Source: Trifolium pratense
Lineage: Eukaryota; Streptophyta; Magnoliopsida; Fabales; Fabaceae
NCBI RefSeq assembly: GCF_020283565.1
Contig: NC_060059.1
Span: forward strand, 34,398,838 to 34,462,837
Length of the DNA stretch: 64,000 bases
Reading direction: 5' to 3'
Below are positions 29,190 through 41,112 of this stretch, piece by piece. The position numbers were made by a program, and so were the translations under genes. Under the pieces are notes generated by a model. That model searched no databases and was not told where the DNA came from. It saw nothing but the letters and a program-made list of their open reading frames with translations. Every line of letters starts with the position of its first letter. The first letter of the stretch is position 1.

Positions 29190-29600
29190 GGATGTTTGAG
29201 AAGCAATCGCGAGACTTTGGCAAAAACAGTGTTCCATCTAAATTTTTTGTTTTTGGTTTGAGGATTTTACATGAAAGAATCCCAACAAGAGAGGCTTTTA
29301 TGGCATGGAGGACCGATGACAGTTCCGCATCAGCAGTGTTGAGTAGAAACTATTGAGCACTTGCTGTTATGGTGTCCCAAAGTGCAAATCATATGCAAAA
29401 TGTTCCTAAGTGGCTGAATCATAGTATTTCTGAGATAGGCAGCAGCGTATCAGAACATTTTCAGCATTTTAACAGTTTGGTGGGAGGTAAGCGATCGAAG
29501 AAGGTATCCAATTTCGTTTGGATCGTGACAGCTTGATGTATATGGTTCCTTAGTAATGAAGGTAGAAATATGAATTTAGTCCCTGCAAATTGGTGGAATA
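29190..29600 (+). pseudogene. LINE zf-RVT relic
   Basis: In + frames the sequence reads SKFFVFGLRILHERIPTREA, then HLLLWCPKV, FLSGLNHSISEI and KVSNFVWIVTA. This matches the order of a plant LINE zf-RVT region: FxxRxxxxRIPT, H/L..CP and W/F..W. Frameshifts separate the blocks. No reverse transcriptase, RNase H domain or poly(A) tail is visible next to it. Confidence 0.55.
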
Positions 29601-30289
29601 ATCTTCATTGATGTAATGGTATGGGTTAAAGTATCTCTTATACTTTCGTTAATAGGTTTTTTTGGTCTGAAAGTGTACGTGAAAAAGGGTCGTTGATGGC
29701 GGATCGTTGAACAACAACTCTCAAAGGTGGGAGAGGTGTAATACTCTGATGATCAAGTAAGTAAGCGCCGTGGCGTGGTTTGATGTTTTAGAGTAATAAT
29801 AGTGCATACTTCAATTCAACCTAGACCATGAGTTGAGCTTTGTAGTGGGAGAATTAGGATTTTTGTTCTTGAAACCTTCTACTAGACAGTTGTCCTCATA
29901 GACAGGAGTAGAAAGATAGCCTAAGTTATTTGATCGAATGTTCAGATTGAGTCCATCGACCCTGCTTTAGTACGCCTCTAGGACTTGTTTATTATATGGT
30001 CCGCCCTAGCGCTAATGTTTGGATGGTCGAGTGCGAAAATGGACCTTGGCCCAATCCAGAACAATAACAAATCAATTTTCAAATATCTTACCACTGATGC
30101 ACATATTATATAAGTCCATACGTACAAGATGATGGTTCAACACCATAACACAAAACAAATTAGACTAATAAACCCAAGTGAATCAAACAAACACAAAATA
30201 CATACACACGTACACACAACACAGTGTATACAAAGAGAGTTCAAGTTATTATCAGTGTAATTTGATCTCTCCTTGTAGATTATAGGTTG

Positions 30290-31243
30290 TTAACCTTTAA
30301 CTAAGTTTCCATCAAGGTCTCTAACAATATTAATGATAAACTGTTGGTATTTCTTTGGAGGTGGGGTGTCATCATCAAGCTTCTCGTATTCTATTCTCAA
30401 CTTTAAATTTCGATTCTCAACTTTCACAATGGCCTTGTAGTTTTTGTACAACTCCAACACATTCCCTCCCACAGCAACATATGTTATTGTCTTGTTCACT
30501 TCATCCACTTCAATCTTTTCATTGAATATCTCCTCCTTTCCTTCTGCATTAATTAATATGATTGATCAAATATAACTGATAAGAAAATATAAATGAAGTT
30601 AATTTAGAGACATAGACCATAGTAATTCGGAGTTCCAAAATGCGATAAGTAATGTCAAGATTGAATATCACATGTAATGTCTCTGCTAACTGAGTCATGC
30701 TCATGAAGACAGAACGAAATTTTTTTATTAATAGGAATCCAACTCACTTTTTTTAGTAAGAAACTCGAGTTTACAACACAAGCACGTATATTATTTTATT
30801 TAGTAATAAATAATTATGACTCAACTTTAATCTCTAAATCTTGTGAGTGTAAAAATATTTAACACGGTTACGACAGGATTAGACTCCTACAACATGTCAA
30901 TCAAAATTCGAATTTCAACTAAGATATATATATATATCCCCAAAACATTTACAAAATTAAAAATAGATGTAATATTTCATTAAAATTTACTAAAAGTAAT
31001 TTCACCATTGAACCAGCTGGTAATAATAATGATAGTACATCACAATCACAAACCTATGGTAAATTTCCAAATCTTGACAGAGCCAGGAGTGTTCCAATCG
31101 CCTTTATGAATCTCAACGCCATGCACGTTTTCACTCTGTGCTTTATTTGGAATGTGTTCACTTTGGTTCTTAAGGAAGTTGAAGAACTTTTGAGGACAAG
31201 ATTTTAGTTGCACACTTGCCTCAAGGACACAAATTTGAGCCAT
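30290..31243 (-). CDS. MLP-like protein (Bet v 1 / major latex protein family)
   Basis: Two exons (31243-31054 and 30543-30290) joined after one base of a Glu codon give 147 residues. This single-intron layout at the end of the first third is usual for the family. The N-terminus (MAQICVLEASVQLKSCPQKF) matches the MLP/Bet v 1 fold. Further recognisable blocks are GDWNTPGSVKIWKFTI before the intron, EGKEEIFNEKIEVDEVNKTI after it, and KLDDDTPPPKKYQQFI in the C-terminal helix region. Bet v 1-fold proteins are small cytosolic proteins with a hydrophobic ligand cavity. MLPs are linked to stress and defence, but the ligand is unknown. A TATA box lies about 85 bp upstream. Confidence 0.92.
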
Positions 31244-31326
31244 TACTTAATATATTATACACAACTTTACTAAACAATACAAACTTTCAAGTTGTGGAAT
31301 GCTTTCTAATTTGCTTGCTACATATA

Positions 31327-31334
31327 TATTTATA
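31327..31334 (-). promoter_or_regulatory. TATA box of the MLP-like gene
   Basis: On the - strand the sequence CTATAAATATATATG places TATAAATA 84-91 bp upstream of the ATG at 31243. This spacing is normal for a plant TATA box with a short leader. Confidence 0.6.
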
Positions 31335-31440
31335 GCCGTAGATAATGTTCTTTTTTTTTGGAAGTTTGGCAACAAGATATATACTGTATTAGTGAGAGTA
31401 CTAACAGAATCCTTAGAAAGACAACACAATTGCTGCATTT

Positions 31441-31578
31441 TTTTTTTATTGATAGACGAAATGACAAAGTCATTGAAAACTCACATACACAAAGTGGAGT
31501 GACCAGGGTTCGAACCCTGATCCTGACGTCCGACACTAACAATTTCGGCATTTCTGTCGGTTGAACTAGGATTTGTGG
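31441..31578 (-). mobile_element. tRNA-derived SINE with 16-bp target duplication
   Basis: Read on the - strand, an A-box-like TAGTTCAACCG and a perfect B box GGGTTCGAACCC lie in the order of a tRNA-derived SINE. The element ends in an A tail, seen as the T run at about 31438-31447. Direct repeats ACACAATTGCTGCATT flank it at 31425-31440 and 31579-31594. It sits upstream of the MLP-like gene, beyond its TATA box. Confidence 0.8.
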
Positions 31579-32648
31579 ACACAATTGCTGCATTTTAATT
31601 TGATTTATTTATAAGAATAAGAATTTGTACATTTTGTCAAAAAGAAGTAAGAAGGAATATTAATTGGGAACTTTATTAGTTCCACTTGTAGAGGAATTTT
31701 CCTTTTATAACAAAAAATGGTAATCATATTCATGATCTTTATATTCTCAAAAGAAAAATGGCAGACAAGCTTGGGTGAAGTAGCACAATAGAGGTATATA
31801 TCCAGTAACAGGGGGACTAGTATCCACTGCAATAGTAAAATGGAGCATCCGATTTTGGTTGGTCGACCGAACCCGAATGGTTTGAACGGTTTAATCAGGG
31901 GATGTTGATTGTCTGCTCTGTTGCAAAACAACACAGCTTTCCGCAGTAAGCATTCATGACCATTGATTTTGTTTTTTTGGTAAATCAAAGGTTATATTCG
32001 CGCGCAACTGCAAAAACTAATTTCCTCGAGGTAATTGAGATTCATTTTCGTGTTGACCTCTCCCAACAAATGCTGCTACATACGCACTGGCTGGGGATCG
32101 AACCAAGAACCAAATGGTTAACGGACCAAATTGTTCTTAGTTGGAATATGGTTGAATAAGAAACTCTAAGCATAAATTGTTCTTATTTGGAAAGATTATA
32201 CAAAGATGCGTGATAGTAAAAGACGGGGTGTGCATAGTAAGTCCGAGGTCAAGGAGTTGAGGGCAGCAGAAGCTTAAACGAATGAAGAATTGGGTCTGGC
32301 CCAATGTTTGAAAGGGGTCTAGAAGCAAATAGAAATAAAAATAAACAAGAGGAGCACATAGCAAAGGCTTAAAACTTTTGAATTTTTCTCATCTCATCCG
32401 CGTGTTTCTTTTTTGCCCTCTGGGTTTTCATTTTTTTCCTTGGATAAATATTTTGGAATGTATTTTCCGAATTTTTTTGCCTTAAAAAAATTTTTCGGAA
32501 AACGTGTTCCGAAGTTTTTATACAAGGGCAAAAATGGAAAAACGGTGATAGAAAAGAAACATGGGGGTGGGAAGAGAAAAATTCAAAACTATTGCTATTA
32601 TAAAATCTATTTCGATACTCACAAAAAAAATTAATTCAATCATTCTTT

Positions 32649-32913
32649 GGCTTAATTGCAGTTTTGTCCCCCTATTAAATATTTTCTTTAAAATATGTTG
32701 ATATGACTTATTTGAAATTCGGTTTATAAATGAATTTTCTTACAATTTCATTGATATTGGTAGTTTTCCATCATATGTCACATTGTTTAAACATATTAAA
32801 TCTTTAATTTATAGTTAAAAAATATAATAGGGGGACTAAATCTGTCAAATTTTAAAATAGGGGACAAATTCTACCAAATGATAAAAATATGAGACCAAAA
32901 CTGCAATTAAACC
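32649..32913. mobile_element. 265-bp MITE (GGCTTAATTGCAGTTTTG type)
   Basis: The left end GGCTTAATTGCAGTTTTGTC and the right end, whose complement is GGTTTAATTGCAGTTTTGGT, are inverted copies. The subterminal GGGGGAC/GTCCCCC motifs pair as well. It is non-coding. The flanking bases are only a poor match for a 9-bp duplication, so this copy is older than the related one at 33771. Confidence 0.7.
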
Positions 32914-32934
32914 TACTTTTTTAATTATCAAAAT

Positions 32935-33594
32935 TAATGAAATATCAACATTGTTTGAATCTCAATAACATACGGTTATAGCATAAACACTTATAATAGA
33001 AATGTTTATGTACTTGACAAAAAAAAAGTTTATGTGTACGTTATTTATAGGACAAAATATAAAATAAAGTCAAGCCATTTTTATATAATTTATATTAGAG
33101 TATTTTTAATGGTGATATCACTTTGAATTGATAATTAAAATGATTTAATTAAAGGAGATGATGAAAATATTTTTTAATAGAGATTGTAAACTTTTCTTGT
33201 AGAGTGCCACATCATCAAAATACTTGATTGTGAGCAACTCAACATTCCTTTTACTTGTAAAAGATAATGAAATATCAACATTGTTTGAATCTCAATAACA
33301 TACGGTTATAGCATAAACACTTATAATAGAAATGTTTATGTACTTGACAAAAAAAAAGTTTATGTGTACGTTATTTATAGGACAAAATATAAAATAAAGT
33401 CAAGCCATTTTTATATAATTTATATTAGAGTATTTTTAATGGTGATATCACTTTGAATTGATAATTAAAATGATTTAATTAAAGGAGATGATGAAAATAT
33501 TTTTTAATAGAGATTGTAAACTTTTCTTGTAGAGTGCCACATCATCAAAATACTTGATTGTGAGCAACTCAACATTCCTTTTACTTGTAAAAAA
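32935..33594 (+). repeat. perfect tandem duplication, 330-bp unit, two copies
   Basis: The block from TAATGAAATATCAACATTG at 32935 recurs at 33265 with a constant 330-bp offset. I saw no mismatch when comparing the two copies line by line, including an internal run of A residues. It holds no gene. Such identity points to a recent duplication, or less likely to an assembly artefact. Confidence 0.95.
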
Positions 33595-33770
33595 GATATG
33601 TACATTACTAACAAGTAATCATATCATGTAATATTTATTGAACTCATACATATTTTGCTTCAATGATACAAAATTATGTAACTCTTAAGCAACTCATACT
33701 TCTATATATATTTTAATAAGTCCTTGTGAAACTAGATCATAACTACTACTGGTAAACAAAATAAATTTTA

Positions 33771-34454
33771 GGCTTAAATGCAGTTTTGGCCCCTCAAGTT
33801 TTACAATTACTTGATTTTAACCCTCTAAGATTCACAATTGCTTGATTTTAGCCCTCCAAGTTTCAATTGCTCGATTTTGGCCCCCCAAATTTACCCCATT
33901 TTGCATTCGTTAGCCCCCCGTTGACTTTTTTGACTATAAATTGCTTATGTGACATCTTAAAAAAATTAAAAATATGTTTTAATTAAAAAATAATAATATT
34001 TGCTTTTATAAAAATGTATTAAAAATTATTTTTTTAATAAAAAGTTTAATAATTATTTTTTATTTAAAAAAAAGTTTACAAAGTTTTTAAAAAATAATTC
34101 ATAAAATGTTTTTTTTTACTTTTTTATATAACAAAATTATTTTACAAACTATATATAATAATAAAAAAAATTATAATTTAGTTTTTAAAAAACAATTTGT
34201 AATTTATTTATTTATTTTTAAATACTTATTTAATTTTAAAATGCCACATAACCAATTTTTAATCAAAATATTCAACGGGGGGCTAGCAAATGCAAAATGG
34301 GGTAAACTTGAGGGGCCAAAATCGAGCAATTGAAACTTGGAGGGCTAAAACCAAGCAATTGTGAAACTTAAGGGGTTAAAATCAAGCAATTAAAATGTGG
34401 GGGACCAAAATCAAGCAATTGTGAAACTTGGGAGGCCAAAACTGCATTTAAGCC
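33771..34454. mobile_element. 684-bp Mutator-type foldback MITE with 9-bp target duplication
   Basis: The ends GGCTTAAATGCAGTTTTGGC and GCCAAAACTGCATTTAAGCC are perfect inverted repeats. The arms continue inward for about 170 bp. Each arm is built of roughly 30-bp sub-repeats (CAATTGCTTGATTTTAGCCC-like units). A perfect 9-bp duplication TAAATTTTA flanks it at 33762-33770 and 34455-34463, the length made by Mutator-like transposases. The centre is a low-complexity A/T stretch without coding capacity. Confidence 0.9.
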
Positions 34455-34941
34455 TAAATTTTATAAATTCAATTTTATTCTCAATTAAGACATTGAGTTC
34501 ACTGTGGTTAATGACTTCCCTCTCTAACACGAATAATTTGAGAGAATCCAAATTCAATTTGCGATGAAAATAATTTTTGACCGAACTTTATATTATATTT
34601 GCGGCTGAAAATCAATTATTGTCGTAGGAGAATTAAACAGACAAGTTTACGATCTTGACAGCACAGAGTCGGTAGTTCGAAATAACCATAACTCTGTTAA
34701 GATTGGTGCGTCAAATTTGAGTCATCCATCCAAAATAATAAGCTACGAATATGCGTGTACTGAATAGGAAGATTCTCGACTTAACAAAGCATCTTCCTCT
34801 CTCTTATTCTCTATCCCCTTTTCCCTTTTTTGTTTCTTACCATCATAAAACCATTTCCTGTCAAAACTGATTATCCAAACGCGCTTCTTCCTCAACTGAA
34901 AATTAACCACCGCCACCTCATCTACTTACCCATTCTTCCTC

Positions 34942-34949
34942 TATATATA
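34942..34949 (+). promoter_or_regulatory. TATA box of the membrane-protein gene
   Basis: TATATATA stands downstream of a C/T-rich, gene-like promoter stretch and about 900 bp before the ATG at 35847. The leader would therefore contain at least one 5'-UTR intron, which is plausible given a possible donor after 35020-35130 and an acceptor near 35755-35845. The exact transcription start cannot be read. Confidence 0.45.
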
Positions 34950-35846
34950 CAAACAAACATAAAATCATTTTTGTTATTGCATTTTACTACTTCTTCTCAA
35001 CATTAATTTATTCTCCCTCAGGTTCTTTCTCTCTCCCTAAACACTCCAACTCATTAGCTTCATATTTTATTCATTATTTATGCTAGTACTTGTTTATAAT
35101 ATTAATACCTGCTTAATTATTTAAATTACTAGGGTTTTTGTTGTTGTTGGAGTTCGATTAAAGGGATATTTTGGGGTTTAAATTGTTAATTAAGTAGTAA
35201 TCTTCTAGAACATAGTTGATTTTCATGAAATTTCAATTGTTGTTGGTCTAGTTTAATTAATTAATGGAATTTTTAGGATGTAGCAGATAATCTGTTTTTT
35301 TTTAATTAAACTTAGCATTTTCGGATTTGTTATGCTGATGATTGAGGTGTACATTGATTAGACAGCTTATATGTGTTGTTATGTTGCATTATGGTTTTCA
35401 TAATTGTGCTAAAAAGCTTAAATATTGTGCTTATGTATTTGAATGCATTGGATTACAAAGATTTCGTCATAGGGGCGGATTTTCAGTTATTGGATATTCT
35501 GTTGTTTGCATAATCTGTTTTTGCTTGGTTGTTAGTTAGGGTAACATGCAATGAAAATTAATTACAGCTAATACTAGAAGGTTATTCAGTTAAATTTTAT
35601 TTTGTGCTGGTAATATAATAGTAATTTGTTAAATAATAGCTGTCTGTAGCTGTTATTTGTGATTGTATGCTAATTTTTGTATGGTTAAAAGTACATAAAT
35701 GTTTAAGATTTTGTTATGAAGTAATGAAAATATTTTATTTTTATCACAGAATTATTGGGTAGCACACAGAACTCTCGAATCAATTGGTGCCAGCAAGAAA
35801 TTGCTGGCACACAAATTGAATTGCATCAGTTGGTAGAGTCAAGCAC

Positions 35847-38476
35847 ATGAGTCAAAATAGGACATTGAATCACAGTAGAGCCCTTGAGGGTGTCCATGGG
35901 GTTCATGTGGTGCCTCATTCGCCGTTTTCTGTAACAGAAACTAATCAAAGTGGAGGTCTTCGTCCATCAACGGGTGGTACTTCAACTGCCGAAGCAAATC
36001 AGTTTGTGTTAATGCAGTGAGTGAAATTTACATTCGTCAGAAATGGCACATACTTTTTAATTGAAATTTACATGCATACTAACCTGCTACAAATATGTTC
36101 TGTAGACGAGTATGGCAACAAAGACCAGCGTGCTTGAGACCTATCCATTGTAGTGCTAGTTGTCATGGTACTGTTAAGAAACTTTCTTTCCAGTTGTTGT
36201 TTTCCTTGGAATAATCTAATCTTATGTATCGTAAATAATTTATATTGATATACTGCTACCGTTACGTCCCTTTATCAGGTGATCAACATCTTGCTGAAAC
36301 AATTGCTAATGTGCTTACTTCAATTCCTTTTATAGCTCTTGGAATAAATGCCCCCAGGTAATATTTCCTCCCAATCATCTTATATTCATTTGGCTAGAAA
36401 GACATATTAGTTGTCTTATGAATAACTTTGCAATGTAGGAAGAATTTCAGTACTAAGTTGTATGCCAATTCATTAATTGGAGTTGGAGTTGCGTCAAGCA
36501 TGTATCATTGTTCAAGAGGGAAATTGAGGAAATATTTGAGATGGCTTGACTACACAATGATAGCTACAACAACTGTTGTAAGTAACATATTCATATAAGA
36601 CATAAATAACTAAAGGCTCTTCAATAATATACAAATTCCTGACTATAAATGTTATATGCGGGACTTGGGATATACTAAAGTTTTTGAAAAATGTGTCGCT
36701 GCAACCCATCTATCCGGCTCGGGTAGGAGAACTATGAGAGCTTAAGTTTTTTCTTTCTTGCATTCTTTAAGCATTATTACAAGGAAATATTGAAATTACA
36801 TTACTTATGTAAGGCAAAAGCTAAATTAACAATCGATTTAGATGTGCTAAAACAAAACCTAGAACTTTTTATGTTTCACCACAATGTGTTCTTGCTTACC
36901 ACTGAAAAATCAAGCACTTCTATTATTACAGCTGGAATAGACATGGACCAATATACCAGTTTTCATTTGTCATAATCTGTTTTCATATATACCATCCCAT
37001 CAAGTGTTGGCTAAATCAATTTATTCACACTGCAGTGTCTGTCAAGGGCCCTAAGCAATGAGAACCCAAAGTTGCTGATGGCGGCATCTGCAGCATTTCT
37101 TCCGGTTAACCCATTAATGGTTACACTTATTCACACCGGGATGATGGAGGTAAATTGCTTTCAAATATTTACAGAGGGAAATTTAGTGTTCATTGCTTTA
37201 ATAGATAATCTTGCTGCTCTAATAAAGCGTACAGACCAGGTATACTGCGCAACAACTGTGGAAAAGTTTCTCTTTAAAAGTAAAACAAATATGGACAAAT
37301 TATAAAATGCAAAATTTAATAACCGATAAATAAATAATGAAGTATATCAATTGGAATATATAAGTATATCGATTTGCGTACATTGACGTTGTAAAACTAT
37401 TTTACACATGCATTCAATCAAATCACTCCATGAACTCGCCTTTTTAGGTTAGTTTCTAAAATATCCTTACAAATATCTATTTGGCATGATTAGATTGGAT
37501 ATATGTGTAAAAAAGTTTTACACTGTCAGTACATATGTCTAGCATGTTATAAACATGTTAAGGTATAAGAAGTAAATGTTTTTTAGTTTTTAGTCTTGAG
37601 AGTATATTCTTTTGAATCTTCAAGAGGATTTGTCCCCACAACCATTAATACTGATCAATAATTTTATTATCTCACATCGATTGAGTTATGAGTACAAAGA
37701 CAATGATGATGATGTGACGACCATAATGCTAAATGATACTTATAATAATGTGTTTTGGCCAATAACGATCTCCCATAATGAAATGTTTCTATGCTGTAGG
37801 TTATACAAATGTTCAATTATTTTTGTAATTAACCAGTGACCACATACTGAGTAAAATATCTGCAAGATAACCAATTTTTATTTTTATTTTTAAAAATATT
37901 GATGAAGGGAGAAATTCTTATTAATTAAAGTGATACTAGTAATGACCATTTTACAACAGTTTCTAAGATTATTTGAACTCCGTTTCTTGAGGTTATAAAG
38001 TCAAAACTATTACCATTGAGCTAACAACTCATGGACTTAGACTCGGATCCCTTAAGTAAAGTCTCAATTCGAGTGTGAAAAATGTGGTTTGGAGGGAGAC
38101 CACACTAAAGGTTTCTGAAACATGTTTTAGCCCTATAATATAACAGGATTACCAAAAAAATGAATGAAGATATAATTGTTTTAAAACAAAAGAGCACAAA
38201 AAATATCCATACGCATACTTTTATATTAATATTAAACATTTTATAATTATGCTTTCCTTGTTCTAAGAAATATTGTTTATTCAGGTAGCATTTGCTAAAA
38301 GGGCATTGAAAGATCCAGACTTGAGAACGGCTCACACAGTGCACAAAATGTCATCATTAATGGGTGGTATGCTTTTTATAGCCGATGATTTATTCCCTAA
38401 AACTCCATACCTTCATGCTGGATGGCATCTTGCTGCTGCTGTTGGTGTAGGTACCTGCAACAAGCTTCTTGAGTAG
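35847..38476 (+). CDS. plant multi-pass membrane protein, CREST-hydrolase-like residue pattern
   Basis: Six coding exons (35847-36016, 36106-36167, 36279-36357, 36439-36577, 37036-37149, 38285-38476) join in phase to 251 residues. The N-terminal 75 residues are polar. Several hydrophobic segments follow (about 84-101, 112-126, 140-152, 162-183, 210-222, 233-247). I do not recognise a named gene. A set of polar residues lies in or next to membrane segments: Ser123/Ser124 and His127 (ASSMYH), Asp141 (RWLDY), and His232/His236 (LHAGWH). This resembles the Ser, Asp and HxxxH pattern of CREST-superfamily membrane hydrolases such as alkaline ceramidase and PAQR proteins. That is inference; no activity is established. 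The leader starts near a TATA box at 34942 and appears to be spliced. Confidence 0.85.
37378..37532. mobile_element. 155-bp MITE in the last intron of the membrane-protein gene
   Basis: The ends GTACATTGACGTTGTAAAAC and the complement of GTTTTACACTGTCAGTAC are near-perfect inverted repeats. The inner parts (TTTTACACATGCATTCAATC against GATTGGATATATGTGTAAAA) also pair. The unit is non-coding. Confidence 0.65.
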
Positions 38477-38933
38477 ATGTGCATACTCTAATCAAAATGT
38501 GAAAAGCATTCATTATGTGCAGAGTATGAATAGCATCGACATAATTTGCCGAATTTACGTTGTAATCTGCAATGGTTAAGATTACAAAGTAGTACATTAT
38601 CCTTTTGGATTATGTTTATAATTCTATTGTAGATGGGTTCAATTAAGATTAGTTTCCCCAATTTTTTACTTTCTTCAGTTGTAGTTGGATTGTATCTTCA
38701 TGAATCATTAGTAAAATTTATTGGAGAAAGGGATTTGTGCAATGCAGACAAAACTGGCCATTACTATTGTTGCTTAATGAAATTCCAATTATAAAACATC
38801 TTTCAATATGATTTCTCTCTTAAAATGTAGTATATTGTTGATCTATGGATAATGGATGCTTTTTTTTTAAAGTGATTTTATATTGGAAGTGTGCAAATTT
38901 ATGATGGGATGCATTTTATTTTCTTCAAGTCAT

Positions 38934-39197
38934 CTAACCTGCAAAAAGGTATGGTTTAATAGGCATTTGTAAATCCCCGTCTTCTTCTTCAAGCATCTCT
39001 ATCACTATATCCATTGGAGGGCAGTCACTAGGTTTTGTCTGCATACACCACAAAGCCACAATCATCATTTTCTTTGCCAATATCATTTCCTGATTTGTGT
39101 CATTCTCAATTGTTATTTCTCTTCCATCATGTAATTGATCATAACCCCAGAAAGGGAAATAAAGTTGGCTGGATTGCTCAGCCAATGCATTCAAATT
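38934..39197 (-). pseudogene. C-terminal fragment of an LRK10-like receptor kinase
   Basis: The - strand reads [20 protein letters not shown], then [20 protein letters not shown] and MDIVIEMLEEEDGDLQMP before a stop. This is the last ~85 residues of an LRK10-like kinase, the C-lobe helices after the activation segment. At 39198 the homology stops at sequence of CACTA subterminal type (GACGGATATATTCCGT), so the rest was lost or displaced there. The fragment lacks all catalytic motifs. Closest relatives in view are the copies at 40664 and 41830. Confidence 0.85.
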
Positions 39198-39420
39198 GGT
39201 ACGGAATATATCCGTCACTAATGCTATAATTTTGTCACTAAATTATAAGCTGAAAACAAACTCATCATTTATATTTCCATCACTAATTAGTGACGGAATA
39301 TTAATTCCATCTCTAATTCTGAGGTGTTCATTCCCTCACAAATATGTGACGGGATATATTTCCGTAACTAAATCACAAAATATTGGATTAGTGAGGGCTA
39401 ATTAATTCCCTCTCTAACTG
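39198..39420. mobile_element. CACTA-type subterminal repeat array
   Basis: Many short inverted or direct motifs of the form TCCGTCACTAA, TTAGTGACGGAATATTAATT and GACGGGATATATTTCCGTAA follow one another. Such arrays mark the subterminal regions of plant CACTA (En/Spm-like) elements. A CACTA-like transposase-associated fragment lies nearby at about 39780-40171. The CACTA terminus itself was not identified. Confidence 0.5.
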
Positions 39421-39779
39421 TGAGAGGTTTATGTTTCATTCATGGCCTAATTTCATAAACTTCACCCTAATTTCACTTGTGATATTAGTAGTGCAAATGC
39501 AGTTACTATATTAAATAAAATTAAATAATCAATACACAATATTTAAAAATTAGTAATATTTTTTAGGCTTAACTACACATTTGGTCTCTTACGTTTATTT
39601 TAGATTTCAATTTGACCCCTTACGTTTAAAAAGTTTCAATTTGGCCCTTACGTTTATTTTAGGTTTCAAGTTAATCATTTCTGTCAATTTTGTCACATGT
39701 GCCACTGTGCCAGCCAATTTGCATATGTGGACAGACACGTAGCACTTGGACACACTTGGAGGTAGATGACTTGAAGATT

Positions 39780-40171
39780 TTTTTTTTCATAAATTGAAAT
39801 AATTGCTCCCTAAGCAAACAAGAATCTTCCTGCGATTAACGAATCAACTCCTCATGAGTCTTCATTTTTTCTTTTAAGAGTTGTGTTTTCAGCTGACAAA
39901 TCAGAAATTATAATCTTCATGCGTTGATATTCAGATGGTGAGATACCGTCACATGCAGAAGATCTAGATGGCTTGTACTTCTCTGCTTTTGGGCCCAAAC
40001 CATATATGCGTCTCTTCTTGTTCACTCCTCCAACAATATCTAAGAAGACGATGTCATCAGTTTGATGAATGGAAACATCATCCCCTGGTAGCTCATGTGA
40101 GTCCCTCTAACAATCCTTTTTTCATACTCATTCTGAAAAATAACACTAAAGAAGACAATTTGGTGTTCTAG
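39780..40171 (-). pseudogene. fragment of a CACTA-associated plant transposase (Transposase_24-like)
   Basis: The - strand reads LPGDDVSIHQTDDIVFLDIV, then GGVNKKRRIYGLGPKAEKYK and a coiled-coil-like ISDLSAENTTLKRKNE. The GGxNKKxRxYGLG block followed by a helix is typical of the C-terminal part of the Ptta/En/Spm-type plant transposase family. Stops follow it. Together with the subterminal array at 39198 it suggests one decayed CACTA element inside the kinase cluster. Confidence 0.45.
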
Positions 40172-40663
40172 TAGTTTATAGTACTCTGAAAACAACTTTC
40201 ACCAAAGACAATTATCTAATATCTAGTAAAGAGCTATCAAAAGACAATTATCATTCAAATATTACTTGTAAACAAACTTTTACCAAAGACAATTATCATT
40301 CAAATATTACTCATAATCTTCCTTTTACTCCATTATTTGATAAATTACACTGCTAGGACATTACAGCTCCATATTTGGGTTAAAAAAATATGGCTGGTGC
40401 ATGTTTGGGTTTGAAACATTTGAATAATGAAATTGTTACCCGAAATTAAGAAGAAAAGTTCCATTAGAGGCCAAATTATATACTCCAACACAGTACCAGT
40501 TCTACTAATTTATTTTACTAGAATTTAACCAGCTGCTAAATTTAATAGAACAATATATGAATGATAGTTTTAAATAGTGCTCATAGCTCAGCAAGGCACA
40601 ATTGCACACGTTCTTTGGAATCAATTATGGATTGAAGACCCTGAACCACCAATACTAGCATCC

Positions 40664-41105
40664 TTAGCTGGTGTCTTGTGCAAAAAGGTAAGGTTTATTA
40701 GGCATTTGCAAATCCTCATCTTCTCCTTCAAGCATCTCTATAACTTTATCCATTGGAGGACGATCGCTAGGTTTTGTCTGCATACACCACAAAGCTACAA
40801 TCATCATTTTCTTTGCCAATTTTGTTTCCTGAATTGTGTCATTCTCAATTATTATTTCACTTCCATCATGCAACCGATCATAAACCCAAAAAGGGAAATA
40901 AAATTGGCTAAATTGCTCAGTCAATGCATTCAAGTTCCTCCTTCTACCTGCCATCTCCATTAACAACATCCCAAAGCTATAGACATCAGCTTTGTAAGAT
41001 ACTGTGCCGACATTTCTGTAGAATAATTCAGGGGCCATGTACCCAATGGTTCCTCTTGCTGCAGTTAATGACACAATACTTTTATCTGTAGGACAAAGTC
41101 AAGTA
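40664..41105 (-). pseudogene. LRK10-like kinase fragment cut by a Copia LTR
   Basis: The - strand reads [20 protein letters not shown], then [31 protein letters not shown] and [20 protein letters not shown], and ends at a stop at 40664. This is the kinase from just before the APE motif to the C-terminus, with frame intact across the C-lobe. The similarity to the copy at 41830 ends near 41105, next to the start of a Copia LTR at 41113. The N-lobe and catalytic loop are missing. Confidence 0.88.
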
Positions 41106-41112
41106 ACTAACC

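Noticed and set aside
37612..37839. 75-codon frame in the last intron of the membrane-protein gene
   Set aside because: It has no similarity to a known family and lies between well-defined splice sites of the host gene.
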